Shown in pieces: positions 1 through 6,711 of a stretch of 15,004 nucleotides of DNA (within the stretch, counting starts at the first letter, position 1; each line of letters begins with the position of its first letter). The notes beneath the pieces are model-generated. The model was not told the DNA's origin, ran no database searches, and was given only the letters and a program-made list of their open reading frames with translations. The translations under genes were made by a program, and so were the position numbers. The DNA is from Longicatena sp. (lineage in GTDB: Bacteria; Bacillota_I; Bacilli_A; Erysipelotrichales; Erysipelotrichaceae): positions 1 to 15,004 of the forward strand of contig JAHHST010000034.1 of the NCBI GenBank assembly GCA_020025055.1, given 5' to 3'.

Positions 1-95
1 TCTTAATCATTGGTATCGTTGGATGTATCTTTGGTATTTGGGGTGGAGCTGCTGGAGGATATCAAGCTCTTATCCACGTACCTTGGCACGCATAA
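1..95 (+). CDS. 3' end of an unrecognised gene (partial)
   Basis: An open frame enters from the left edge and stops at TAA 93-95, giving 30 readable C-terminal residues. They are strongly hydrophobic and glycine-rich (for example GIVGCIFGIWGGAAGGY) and end in HVPWHA. This pattern fits the last membrane-spanning helix of an integral membrane protein, or a small glycine-rich membrane peptide. It is followed at 151-175 by a good intrinsic terminator, which supports a real gene end here. I do not recognise the family. The reading rests on one open frame and hydrophobicity only, because the start lies outside the window. Confidence 0.5.
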   Translation, partial: LIIGIVGCIFGIWGGAAGGYQALIHVPWHA

Positions 96-150
96 GAATA
101 AATTAAAACTCTCTCAATTATGCCAGAATACAAGAGTATTCGTCAAAAAA

Positions 151-175
151 GTTGCAGATTATTCTGCAGCTTTTT
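151..175 (+). terminator. Intrinsic terminator of the left-edge gene
   Basis: GTTGCAGA (151-158) and TCTGCAGC (163-170) form an 8-bp stem with one G-U pair around the loop TTAT, followed directly by five T residues. It closes the transcript of the partial gene ending at 95. Confidence 0.85.
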
Positions 176-230
176 ATTTCTAATTTATAAGTGTAATTGA
201 CTCTGTAAAGTTAATTGGAAAGGAATATAT

Positions 231-908
231 ATGAATACAACAAATATTGTAATTGTAGTTATATTTGCATTTGTTTTTTTAGCAAATCTTATATATTTAT
301 TTATAAAAAAACATAAGGTAAAATGTGCTGCTAAAATGTTTGCGAATAAACAATATGATGAAATTATTCAGTGGTGTTCCAAGGATTTGAATAAAAAAAT
401 TATTGGGCAATTTAATTGTGATTTATATACTGCAAAATCTTTAGCGTTACAAAATAAATACGATGAGTTAATTAATCATTTAAGAAATATGTTTAAAAAA
501 GAATATTCAGAAGCTGATAAAAAAGAATATCTATCTTTGTATTTTCACTTTTTCGTTATTCATAAAAACTTAGAAATGGTTAATGAAATATTAGAACAAA
601 TCGAAAATTTAAAAAATGATAAATTTACAAAATATTGTACATGGACAAAAGAAGTATTGTTTGATGGTAACAATGATTTAATCGATGCTATGAAGGAATC
701 TATTGATAATAAAGATTATTATGGATTCCCATTAGGTGTTGTTGTTTATTTAATTGCAATTCAAAATTATCGATTAGGGAATGAAGCTTTGGCATTTGAG
801 TACTTACGTGCAGGACGTGATGCTTTTCGACCAGATGATTTTTATGTAAAAGATGTTGATCGTATGCTAGAAGAATTATCTAAAAAATTTAATGTTGAAG
901 AGGAATAA
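231..908 (+). CDS. Membrane-anchored helical-repeat (TPR-like) protein, function unknown
   Basis: This encodes 225 residues. The start is ATG 231, with a GGAAAGGA ribosome site about 7 bases upstream. Residues 4-25 form one hydrophobic helix followed by the basic run KKHKVK, which predicts an N-terminal anchor with the rest in the cytoplasm. The remainder is charged and helical, and alternates pairs of amphipathic helices with features such as KQYDEII, NKYDELI and GNEALAFEYLRAGRDAF. The last reads much like a tetratricopeptide repeat, so a protein-protein scaffold is an inference. No catalytic motif is visible. The gene is very AT-rich, even for this window, and stands alone between a terminator (151-175) and a hairpin (933-967). 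I found no convincing promoter; a TTGACT lies at 197-202 but no -10 box is spaced correctly from it. I cannot name a family. Confidence 0.75.
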   Translation: MNTTNIVIVVIFAFVFLANLIYLFIKKHKVKCAAKMFANKQYDEIIQWCSKDLNKKIIGQFNCDLYTAKSLALQNKYDELINHLRNMFKKEYSEADKKEYLSLYFHFFVIHKNLEMVNEILEQIENLKNDKFTKYCTWTKEVLFDGNNDLIDAMKESIDNKDYYGFPLGVVVYLIAIQNYRLGNEALAFEYLRAGRDAFRPDDFYVKDVDRMLEELSKKFNVEEE

Positions 909-932
909 ATTAGCATTTCGTTAAATTATAAA

Positions 933-967
933 ATTAAAAGGATAGGTGTATAACTTATCCTTTTAAT
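933..967. terminator. Bidirectional terminator between the TPR-like gene and clpP
   Basis: A perfect 12-bp stem, ATTAAAAGGATA (933-944) with TATCCTTTTAAT (956-967), encloses an 11-base loop. The A/T ends of the stem give a U-rich tail in either direction. It sits between two genes that converge on it (stop at 908 on plus, stop at 1024 on minus), so it probably terminates both. Confidence 0.7.
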
Positions 968-1023
968 GTATATGTGCATGTAAAATATTTTAGTAATGAA
1001 ATAAAGAAATCAATCATATCTAT

Positions 1024-1599
1024 TTATGAATTGATAATTGTATCGACGACTCCTAGTTCTAATGCTTTTTTTGCATCCATGTAATAATCGCGATCACAAA
1101 TTGATTTGATTTTGTCAATAGAAATTTTACTGTTTGATGAAAGAATTTGGTGTAATTTATTTTTGATTTTTATAATATGATTTGTTGCGATTTCCATATC
1201 ACTTGCTTGACCTTGCATTCCTCCTAAGGGTTGATGGATCATAACCTCTGCATTTTCTAGTATGCTTCGCTTTCCTTTGGCTCCAGAACATAATAAAATT
1301 GCTGCCATACTCGCACAAATTCCCATACCAATAGTAGAAATTTCACAATGGATATATTGCATGACATCGTAAATAGCAAGACCTGCGCTTACACTTCCTC
1401 CTGGGGAATTAATATACATCTGAATGGGCTCATTACTAATACTAGATAAATATAACAATTGAGCACAGACACTACTACTCATTGCATCATCAATTTCACC
1501 TGTAATAATAATAATTCTTTCTTTAAGAAGACATGAATATAAATCATATATATGTTCGCTTGCTGCACATCGTTCAATAATGGTTGGTACAATGACCAT
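1024..1599 (-). CDS. clpP: ATP-dependent Clp protease proteolytic subunit
   Basis: This is the serine peptidase subunit of Clp. The family assembles into two stacked heptameric rings and degrades proteins fed by a Clp/Hsp100 ATPase. The protein has 191 residues, the usual size. The catalytic triad is complete: Ser97 in GICASMAA, His122 in MIHQPLGG and Asp171 in DRDYYMD. The INSPGGSVSAG and QGQASD stretches are also typical. I place the start at ATG 1597-1599 because VPTIIER matches the normal ClpP N-terminus and GGAG (1607-1610 on the minus strand) is well spaced. The frame stays open to 1728, but that extension has no ClpP character. The gene is alone, divergent from gapA and not next to clpX. 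It is unusually rich in cysteine (C11, C23, C45, C85, C95, C104, C168). I saw no CtsR or CIRCE operator. Whether this is the main ClpP or a second copy cannot be told from the window. Confidence 0.93.
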   Translation of the reverse strand: MVIVPTIIERCAASEHIYDLYSCLLKERIIIITGEIDDAMSSSVCAQLLYLSSISNEPIQMYINSPGGSVSAGLAIYDVMQYIHCEISTIGMGICASMAAILLCSGAKGKRSILENAEVMIHQPLGGMQGQASDMEIATNHIIKIKNKLHQILSSNSKISIDKIKSICDRDYYMDAKKALELGVVDTIINS

Positions 1600-1793
1600 A
1601 GTTATCACTCCAATCTTACTGTATATAAGTATGCTCGTCTTCTTTCTTTTAATACTGATTAAGAAATATTTGTAGGATGGTAAAAAAATATTGTAATAGC
1701 AGAATGTAAAGGCTTGCATTTTATACATCTAAAAAATATACTAAAAAATGTAAAAAAATAAGCGAAAAAAAGCATAAGTGAAAGATTTCTCAA

Positions 1794-1822
1794 TTGACAT
1801 TTTTGGATATAGTTCGTATAAT
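1794..1822 (+). promoter_or_regulatory. Consensus sigma-A promoter of gapA
   Basis: TTGACA (1794-1799), a 17-base spacer, then TATAAT (1817-1822): all 12 consensus bases at ideal spacing. Transcription would begin near 1829, giving a leader of about 22 bases before the gapA start. Confidence 0.92.
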
Positions 1823-1850
1823 ATTGTTGTTAAAAAGGAGGACTTTTAAA

Positions 1851-2864
1851 ATGACAGTAAAAGTTGCTATTAATGGATTTGGACGTATCGGACGTCTTGC
1901 TTTCAGACAAATGTTTGGAGCTGAAGGATATGAAGTAGTTGCTATCAACGACTTAACATCTCCTGATATGCTTGCTCACTTATTAAAATACGATTCAACA
2001 CAAGGTCGTTATGAAAAAGCTGACACAGTTAAAGCTGGGGAAAACTCAATCACAGTTGATGGAAAAGAAATCACTATCTATGCAGAAGCTGATGCTAAAA
2101 ACTTACCTTGGGGAGAATTAGGTGTAGACGTAGTATTAGAATGTACAGGTTTCTATACATCAAAAGCTAAAGCTAGCGCACACATCGAAGCTGGTGCTCG
2201 TAAAGTAGTTATTTCTGCACCTGCTGGAAACGACTTACCAACAGTTGTTTACAACACTAACCATGATATCTTAACTGCAGAAGATACAGTTATTTCTGCT
2301 GCATCATGTACAACAAACTGCTTAGCTCCTATGGCTAAAGCATTAAATGACTTAGCACCTATCCAAAGTGGTATCATGTCAACAATTCACGCTTATACAG
2401 GTGACCAAATGACATTAGACGGACCTCAAAGAAAAGGTGACAAACGTCGTTCTCGTGCTGCTGCATGCAATATCGTACCTAACTCAACAGGTGCTGCAAA
2501 AGCTATCGGATTAGTTATTCCTGAATTAAACGGAAAATTAATCGGATCTGCTCAACGTGTTCCAACTCCTACAGGATCAACAACTATCTTAGTTGCTGTA
2601 GTTAAAGGAAAAGTTACAGTTGACGAAATCAACGCTGCAATGAAAGCTGCTGCTAACGAATCATTCGGATATAACGAAGACTTAATCGTTTCTAGCGATA
2701 TCGTTGGTATGCGTTTCGGATCTTTATTCGATGCTACTCAAACAATGGCTATCGAAATGGAAGATGGAAATACTCAAGTACAAGTTGTTTCTTGGTATGA
2801 CAACGAAAACTCATACACTAGCCAAATGGTTAGAACAATCAAATATTTCTCTGAATTAGCTTAA
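1851..2864 (+). CDS. gapA: Glyceraldehyde-3-phosphate dehydrogenase, glycolytic type
   Basis: The enzyme oxidises glyceraldehyde 3-phosphate with NAD and phosphate to 1,3-bisphosphoglycerate in cytosolic glycolysis. It has 337 residues, normal for the family. The N-terminal Rossmann motif is NGFGRIGR (residues 8-15). The active-site Cys153 lies in SAASCTTNCLAP, and the general base His180 in STIHAYTGDQ. The C-terminus has the conserved WYDNENSY. The start is ATG 1851, after AAGGAGG (1835-1841). The in-frame TTG at 1794 is the -35 box of the gene's own promoter, so it cannot be the start. Codon choice leans to C-ending codons (AAC, ATC, GAC), unlike the neighbours but like eno, the usual sign of very high expression. 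The gene is monocistronic, with no pgk or tpiA beside it, and is closed by the terminator at 2891-2919. Confidence 0.97.
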   Translation: MTVKVAINGFGRIGRLAFRQMFGAEGYEVVAINDLTSPDMLAHLLKYDSTQGRYEKADTVKAGENSITVDGKEITIYAEADAKNLPWGELGVDVVLECTGFYTSKAKASAHIEAGARKVVISAPAGNDLPTVVYNTNHDILTAEDTVISAASCTTNCLAPMAKALNDLAPIQSGIMSTIHAYTGDQMTLDGPQRKGDKRRSRAAACNIVPNSTGAAKAIGLVIPELNGKLIGSAQRVPTPTGSTTILVAVVKGKVTVDEINAAMKAAANESFGYNEDLIVSSDIVGMRFGSLFDATQTMAIEMEDGNTQVQVVSWYDNENSYTSQMVRTIKYFSELA

Positions 2865-2890
2865 TTTGTTAATAGTGGAATAATAAAATT

Positions 2891-2919
2891 AGACTGTTGA
2901 TTATCAGCAGTCTTTTTTA
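2891..2919 (+). terminator. Intrinsic terminator of gapA
   Basis: AGACTGTTGA (2891-2900) pairs with TCAGCAGTCT (2904-2913) with one G-U, loop TTA, followed by a T run through 2919. It lies 27 bases after the gapA stop. Confidence 0.92.
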
Positions 2920-2956
2920 TTTTTTTGGAATATTGTCATAAATACTTGTATATCTA

Positions 2957-2985
2957 TTGTAATAGAAGCAAATGATTGATATACT
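2957..2985 (+). promoter_or_regulatory. Promoter of the cysS T-box transcript
   Basis: TTGTAA (2957-2962), 17 bases, TATACT (2980-2985), with an extended -10 TG at 2977-2978. The same TTGTAA-N17-TATACT arrangement precedes secG. Transcription would begin near 2992. Confidence 0.7.
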
Positions 2986-2991
2986 ATTTAA

Positions 2992-3209
2992 AACTGATTA
3001 TAAAGGAATAGTATCTATAGGAATATGGTTTAGCGAATTCTGGATGGTGAAAGCAGAGTGCACAAACTATAGAGAATGCACCTTTTAGGGATTTTTCGAT
3101 ATGTAGAAAAATACGTTACACAGCGTTATTTGTGAATGAGAGGAAAAAGCATTTTTCAAACAAAGTGGAACCGCGCTTTATGCGTCTTTGTAGTATAAGT
3201 GCTTTTTTT
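2992..3209 (+). promoter_or_regulatory. T-box riboswitch sensing tRNA-Cys, upstream of cysS
   Basis: The leader holds the T-box core AAGTGGAACCGCG (3163-3175). The TGGA of its bulge would pair with the NCCA end of an uncharged tRNA, and the variable A fits the U discriminator base of bacterial tRNA-Cys. Upstream, within Stem I, the specifier loop AGAGAATGCACC (3071-3082) shows codon TGC (3077-3079, Cys) followed by A. The terminator alternative uses AAAAAGCA (3144-3151) with TGCTTTTT (3200-3207), and inside it ACAAAG (3160-3165) with CTTTGT (3186-3191), then T residues to 3209. The known logic of the class is that uncharged tRNA-Cys stabilises the antiterminator and lets cysS be read. The 5' end is inferred from the promoter. 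Confidence 0.93.
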
Positions 3210-3228
3210 ATATTTAGGAGGAAAATAT

Positions 3229-4566
3229 ATGAAATTATTTAATAGCATGGGACAAAAAATTGAAGAATTTAAACCAATTCATGAAAATCAAGTCAATATG
3301 TATGTATGTGGTCCAACTGTATACAATTATCCACATATTGGTAATGCCCGGCCAATTGTTGTTTTTGATACATTGAAAAGAACTTTCCAAGCATTAGGAT
3401 ATAAAGTTCGAATGGTATCTAACTATACAGATGTAGATGATAAAATTATTAAAGTAGCAAAAGAATTAGGAGTTAGCGAAAAAGAAATTACAGAAAAGTT
3501 TATTAAAGCTTATAATGATGATCGTTTAGCATTACATGCAATGATGCCAGATGCAGCACCAAAAGTAACTGAAACAATGAATGCGATTATTGATTTCATT
3601 CAGTTATTAGTAGATAAAGGAAATGCATATGAAGTTGATGGAGATGTATATTTCCGTGTAAACAGTGTTGAAAAGTATGGGAACTTATCAAATCAACAAA
3701 TTAATGATTTAATGGTAGGTGCGCGTATTGATGAAAATAGTAAAAAAGAAAATCCATTAGATTTTACATTATGGAAACGTACAGAAGAAGGTATAAAATG
3801 GGATTCACCATGGTCAATTGGTAGACCAGGATGGCATACAGAATGTGTCGTTATGATTAATAACGAATTTAATAAAGAACATACAATCGATATTCATGGT
3901 GGTGGAATGGATTTAAAATTCCCACATCATGAAAATGAAATTGCACAAAGTAGAGCAGCATTTCAAACTTCAATTGCCAATTATTGGGTACATAATGGTA
4001 TGGTAAATATTGATGGGGAAAAGATGAGTAAATCTCTTGGAAATGTAATTTGGGCTAAAGATATGATTGCGAAAGTTGGTGGAAATGTTTTGCGTTGGTT
4101 ATTCTTATCAGCACATTACAGAAGTCCATTAAATATTAATGACGAAGCAATTGAAACTGCAAAAAAAGAATTAAATAAAGTTCAAACATCTTTAAAACAA
4201 GCATATGTAAAAGCAGGATTAGCAGGATATGAATTAAATAGTGAAGTTCAAAATGAAGTTATAAAATCATTTATGGATGCAATGGAAGATGATTTAAATA
4301 CTCCAAATGCATTTTCAGCGTTATTTGATGAAGTTAAAGTTTTAAATCAAGTGATTCGTAAAGGTGAAATTGATTTTGCAGAATTAAATGTACATGTAGC
4401 TGCAATCGAAAAAATGTTAAATGTTCTTGGAATTGAAAATCAACGTTTAGTATTGTCTGAAGAAGATAAAGAATTACATGGAAAATGGAGAACTGCTGTA
4501 AAAGAAAAAGATTTTGAAACAGCAGATCAATATCGCGCTATGTTAATTGAAAAAGGTATTCTTTAA
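3229..4566 (+). CDS. cysS: Cysteinyl-tRNA synthetase
   Basis: This class I synthetase charges tRNA-Cys with cysteine in the cytosol. It has 445 residues. The HIGH-type motif is PHIGNAR (residues 35-41) and the KMSKS loop is at 265-269 (GEKMSKSLGN). The zinc ligands that exclude serine are present: Cys27 (VCGPTVY), Cys206 (WHTEC), His233 and Glu237 (FPHHENE). The C-terminal helical anticodon-binding region is full length. The start is ATG 3229 behind AGGAGG (3216-3221); an in-frame codon at 3199 lies inside the T-box terminator and is rejected. The stop overlaps the mrnC start by one base (TAATG), so translation is probably coupled. Expression should follow tRNA-Cys charging through the leader. 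Confidence 0.97.
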   Translation: MKLFNSMGQKIEEFKPIHENQVNMYVCGPTVYNYPHIGNARPIVVFDTLKRTFQALGYKVRMVSNYTDVDDKIIKVAKELGVSEKEITEKFIKAYNDDRLALHAMMPDAAPKVTETMNAIIDFIQLLVDKGNAYEVDGDVYFRVNSVEKYGNLSNQQINDLMVGARIDENSKKENPLDFTLWKRTEEGIKWDSPWSIGRPGWHTECVVMINNEFNKEHTIDIHGGGMDLKFPHHENEIAQSRAAFQTSIANYWVHNGMVNIDGEKMSKSLGNVIWAKDMIAKVGGNVLRWLFLSAHYRSPLNINDEAIETAKKELNKVQTSLKQAYVKAGLAGYELNSEVQNEVIKSFMDAMEDDLNTPNAFSALFDEVKVLNQVIRKGEIDFAELNVHVAAIEKMLNVLGIENQRLVLSEEDKELHGKWRTAVKEKDFETADQYRAMLIEKGIL

Positions 4567-4952
4567 TGGAAATACAGGAATATAATGGAACATCCTTGGC
4601 ATACATGGGTGATGCAGTCATGTCTATGTATGTACGTGAACATTTATTATCAAAAGGGTATCAAAAATCAAAAGTTTTACAAAAGATGAGTGAGAGTTGG
4701 GTAAGCGCAAAGGCTCAAGCAGTATTTTTGAATCAATTAGAAGAGGAAAATTTCTTTACTGAAGAAGAATGGGCAATTGTTTTACGCGGAAGAAACACAA
4801 ATCCTAAAACAAAAGCAAAAAATGCCGATGTAATAACTTATCGTAAAGCAACTGGATTAGAAGCAATTTTTGGATGGTTATATCTTACAAGACAAGAAGA
4901 ACGATTAAATCAATTATGGTTTAGAATTCGTGAAATAGGAGAGCAAGAATGA
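4566..4952 (+). CDS. mrnC: Mini-ribonuclease III (23S rRNA maturation)
   Basis: This is a dimeric double-strand RNase of the Mini-III type, which in Bacillus trims the ends of 23S precursor rRNA. It has 128 residues: a single RNase III catalytic domain and no double-stranded-RNA-binding domain, as the family requires. The acidic signature LAYMGDAVMS carries Asp16, and the second catalytic acid is Glu99 in TGLEAIFGWLY. RGRNTNPKTKAKNAD is the conserved basic stretch. It overlaps cysS by one base and rlmB by four (ATGA), so the three genes form one translationally coupled operon. The gene ends in TGA, which shows that TGA is a stop in this organism. Confidence 0.95.
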   Translation: MEIQEYNGTSLAYMGDAVMSMYVREHLLSKGYQKSKVLQKMSESWVSAKAQAVFLNQLEEENFFTEEEWAIVLRGRNTNPKTKAKNADVITYRKATGLEAIFGWLYLTRQEERLNQLWFRIREIGEQE

Positions 4953-5671
4953 CACAATATGTTTATGGAAAAAATGTAGTTAAACAATTACTACAAGATA
5001 ATAAAAAGATTTATGAAGTTTTAATTGCGGATGGAAGCAGAGATACAGCAATTGAAAAGATGCTTAAAGAAAAGAAAATTAATTGCAAAATTGTATCAAG
5101 AAAGAAAATGGATGCAATGTTACAAGGAAATCATCAAGGAATCGCTGCAAAAATTGATGATTATAAAACATATGAATTAGATGAATTGTTAGAAAGTATT
5201 CCAAGAGGAAAAATGCCATTGTTAGTTATGTTGGATGGACTTGAAGATCCACATAATCTAGGGGCAATTCTTCGTACATGTGATTGTGTTGGAGTAGACG
5301 GTGTGATTATTGGAAAGCATCGTAATGTAAGACTTACGCCAACAGTTGCAAAAGTTAGTACAGGTGCCATTGATACTGTAAAAGTAAGTATGGTAACTAA
5401 TCTTGCACAATCTATTAAGTATTTGAAAAAACAGGGATTTTGGGTAGTTGGTGCTGATTTAGATAATTCAAAAGATTATCGTGAAGGCCAATATGATGTA
5501 CCATTAGTACTTGTGATTGGAAGCGAAGGATTTGGAATTAGTTCACTTGTAAAGAAAAATTGCGATTACTGTGTCCGTATGCCAATGGAGGGTTCTGTAA
5601 CAAGTCTGAACGCAAGTGTTGCATGTGGTATTTTACTATACCAAATTTATAATGGCCGTCATCCTTTATAA
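4949..5671 (+). CDS. rlmB: 23S rRNA 2'-O-ribose methyltransferase, TrmH/SpoU family (RlmB-like)
   Basis: This SAM-dependent enzyme of the trefoil-knot SPOUT class is expected to methylate a guanosine ribose in 23S rRNA (G2251 in E. coli numbering). It has 240 residues. The N-terminal substrate-binding domain runs about 1-75 (YVYGKNVVKQLL, then GNHQGIAA at 60-67). The three SPOUT motifs follow: DGLEDPHNLGAILRT (96-110, with the catalytic Asn103 and Arg109), VIGSEGFGIS (189-198) and MPMEGSVTSLNASVA (211-225). The ATG sits inside the end of mrnC (ATGA overlap). The position after cysS-mrnC is that of yacO in Bacillus, which supports the assignment; exact target specificity is inferred. Confidence 0.93.
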   Translation: MTQYVYGKNVVKQLLQDNKKIYEVLIADGSRDTAIEKMLKEKKINCKIVSRKKMDAMLQGNHQGIAAKIDDYKTYELDELLESIPRGKMPLLVMLDGLEDPHNLGAILRTCDCVGVDGVIIGKHRNVRLTPTVAKVSTGAIDTVKVSMVTNLAQSIKYLKKQGFWVVGADLDNSKDYREGQYDVPLVLVIGSEGFGISSLVKKNCDYCVRMPMEGSVTSLNASVACGILLYQIYNGRHPL

Positions 5672-5699
5672 TAAGATTTAAGGTTGTAATTTTTTAAGA

Positions 5700-5715
5700 C
5701 TCCTTTATTAGGAGG
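5700..5715 (+). promoter_or_regulatory. Small hairpin covering the sigma-factor ribosome site
   Basis: CTCCT (5700-5704) can pair with AGGAG (5710-5714) around the loop TTATT. The right arm is the Shine-Dalgarno AGGAGG of the gene starting at 5720. The stem is only 5 bp and may be chance, but it could lower initiation. Confidence 0.3.
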
Positions 5716-5719
5716 ATTT

Positions 5720-6313
5720 ATGAAAAGTTATAATATTGATAATGAATATGAATTAATATATATGTATCGTCAATCTGGAGATGTAGCATTACAATTATTA
5801 ATTCAATTATTTTCATCGAGAGTAAAGATGATAATTCAAAAAAGACAGTCTAGTTTTGCGTATCGTAATAAAGATGAGTTATATCAATTATGTATGATTA
5901 AATTAATCGAAGCATTAGATTCTTATCGTTACGATAAAGCAGCATCATTTTCATCATATTATTTCACAATTATTGATCATAGTATTAGTGATTTTGTTAA
6001 GCAACAATCACGATATAGTTATCATATTGATGATTATACTAAAAAATATGGCTTTGATATTTTTGATGAATGTGGAAAATATGGTGTAGAAGAGCGAATA
6101 TCAACAGATTATTTGAATATCCAATTTCTAGATTATGTAAATCAAATGGTTGATCAAGTGGATATCAAATCCAAAGATAGAGCATATCAAATTTTAATGA
6201 TGAGGGCACAAGGATATTCTTATCAAGAAATCGCGGATTGTTTGAAAATTTCAAAAAATTCAGTAGACTATATTTTACGTAAATTACGTAGATGTAAAGA
6301 TAGAATTGACTAA
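5720..6313 (+). CDS. sigH: RNA polymerase sigma factor, SigH-like position
   Basis: This is a 197-residue sigma-70-family factor. Region 2 covers about residues 20-95 (DELYQLCMIKLIEALDSYR, then FSSYYFTIIDHSISDFVKQ), the core-binding and -10-recognition part. Region 4 covers about 150-193, with the helix-turn-helix YSYQEIADCLKISKNSVDYI that would read the -35 box. It lacks regions 1 and 3, as alternative factors of the SigH type do. The symbol rests mainly on synteny: rlmB, sigH, rpmG, secE, nusG is the Bacillus order, with yacP missing here. The protein is diverged, so the regulon cannot be predicted, and sporulation should not be assumed. The start is ATG 5720 with AGGAGG 5 bases upstream. 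It lies 48 bases after rlmB with no terminator, so it probably shares that operon. Confidence 0.85.
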   Translation: MKSYNIDNEYELIYMYRQSGDVALQLLIQLFSSRVKMIIQKRQSSFAYRNKDELYQLCMIKLIEALDSYRYDKAASFSSYYFTIIDHSISDFVKQQSRYSYHIDDYTKKYGFDIFDECGKYGVEERISTDYLNIQFLDYVNQMVDQVDIKSKDRAYQILMMRAQGYSYQEIADCLKISKNSVDYILRKLRRCKDRID

Positions 6314-6342
6314 GCTTATACTTTATGTTAAAGTAGATAAGC
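6314..6342 (+). promoter_or_regulatory. Imperfect hairpin between sigH and rpmG
   Basis: GCTTATACTTTA (6314-6325) pairs with TAAAGT (6329-6334) and ATAAGC (6337-6342) across a 2-base bulge. No T run follows, so it is not a normal terminator. A weak promoter (TTGACT 6306-6311, 17 bases, TAAAGT 6329-6334) overlaps it. It may be a processing site, a pause or a promoter; I cannot decide. Confidence 0.35.
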
Positions 6343-6363
6343 AAAGAAAGAGGTGTTTTTGTA

Positions 6364-6513
6364 ATGAGCGATAAAGTAATTCTTACCTGCACCGAGTGTC
6401 TTTCTCGAAACTATACAACTACAAAAAATAAAAAAACGCACAGTGAGCGAATTGAATTAAAAAAATTTTGTAAGAAGTGTGGAAAACATACAATTCATAA
6501 AGAAACAAAATAA
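6364..6513 (+). CDS. rpmG: 50S ribosomal protein L33 (zinc-binding form)
   Basis: This is a 49-residue ribosomal protein of the large subunit, near the E site. The zinc ribbon is intact, with CTEC (Cys9, Cys12) and CKKC (Cys36, Cys39), so it is the cysteine-containing form; many Firmicutes also carry a zinc-free copy used when zinc is short. NYTTTKNKKTHSERIELKKF is the family core. The start is ATG 6364 with AAAGAGGTG (6347-6355) upstream. The next gene, secE, follows with AGGAGG 1 base after the stop. The place between a sigma factor gene and secE is the standard Firmicute location. Confidence 0.95.
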   Translation: MSDKVILTCTECLSRNYTTTKNKKTHSERIELKKFCKKCGKHTIHKETK

Positions 6514-6524
6514 GGAGGATTCTT

Positions 6525-6701
6525 ATGAAATGGTTCAGTATTAATGGTATTTTGACTGAGAGTAAAAGAATTCGTTGGCCAAAATCCAAAGATTTATTTA
6601 AAAATAGTGCTATTGTAGTAATTTTTGTTGCTATTTTAGGATTGTTTTTCTTTTTATGTCAACTTGTATCATCAGGATTTTTAAAATTAATTGGAATGTA
6701 G
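6525..6701 (+). CDS. secE: Preprotein translocase subunit SecE
   Basis: This is the essential small subunit that clamps SecY in the SecYEG channel. It has 58 residues and a single membrane helix at about 29-50 (SAIVVIFVAILGLFFFLCQL), preceded by the conserved amphipathic segment ESKRIRWPKSKDLF, whose RWP is the family hallmark. This is the usual one-helix Firmicute form. The start is ATG 6525 with AGGAGG at 6513-6518. The stop TAG 6699-6701 is followed at once by the nusG ribosome site, so the two are co-translated. Confidence 0.95.
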   Translation: MKWFSINGILTESKRIRWPKSKDLFKNSAIVVIFVAILGLFFFLCQLVSSGFLKLIGM

Positions 6702-6711
6702 GAGGATAGAC

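Noticed and set aside
1600..1728. N-terminal extension of ClpP by 43 residues on the minus strand
   Set aside because: The extension is AT-rich without ClpP similarity and has no good ribosome site. The family N-terminus and a GGAG site both point to ATG 1597-1599.
1794..1850. Upstream TTG start for gapA
   Set aside because: The TTG is the first part of the -35 box TTGACA, and the region also contains the -10 box and the ribosome site.
3199..3228. Earlier start for cysS
   Set aside because: It falls in the terminator stem of the T-box leader. ATG 3229 has a proper AGGAGG and the normal family start.
4949..4952. Possible Mycoplasma-like code with TGA as Trp
   Set aside because: mrnC ends at TGA at the expected family length, and conserved Trp residues here are coded by TGG, so the standard code applies.
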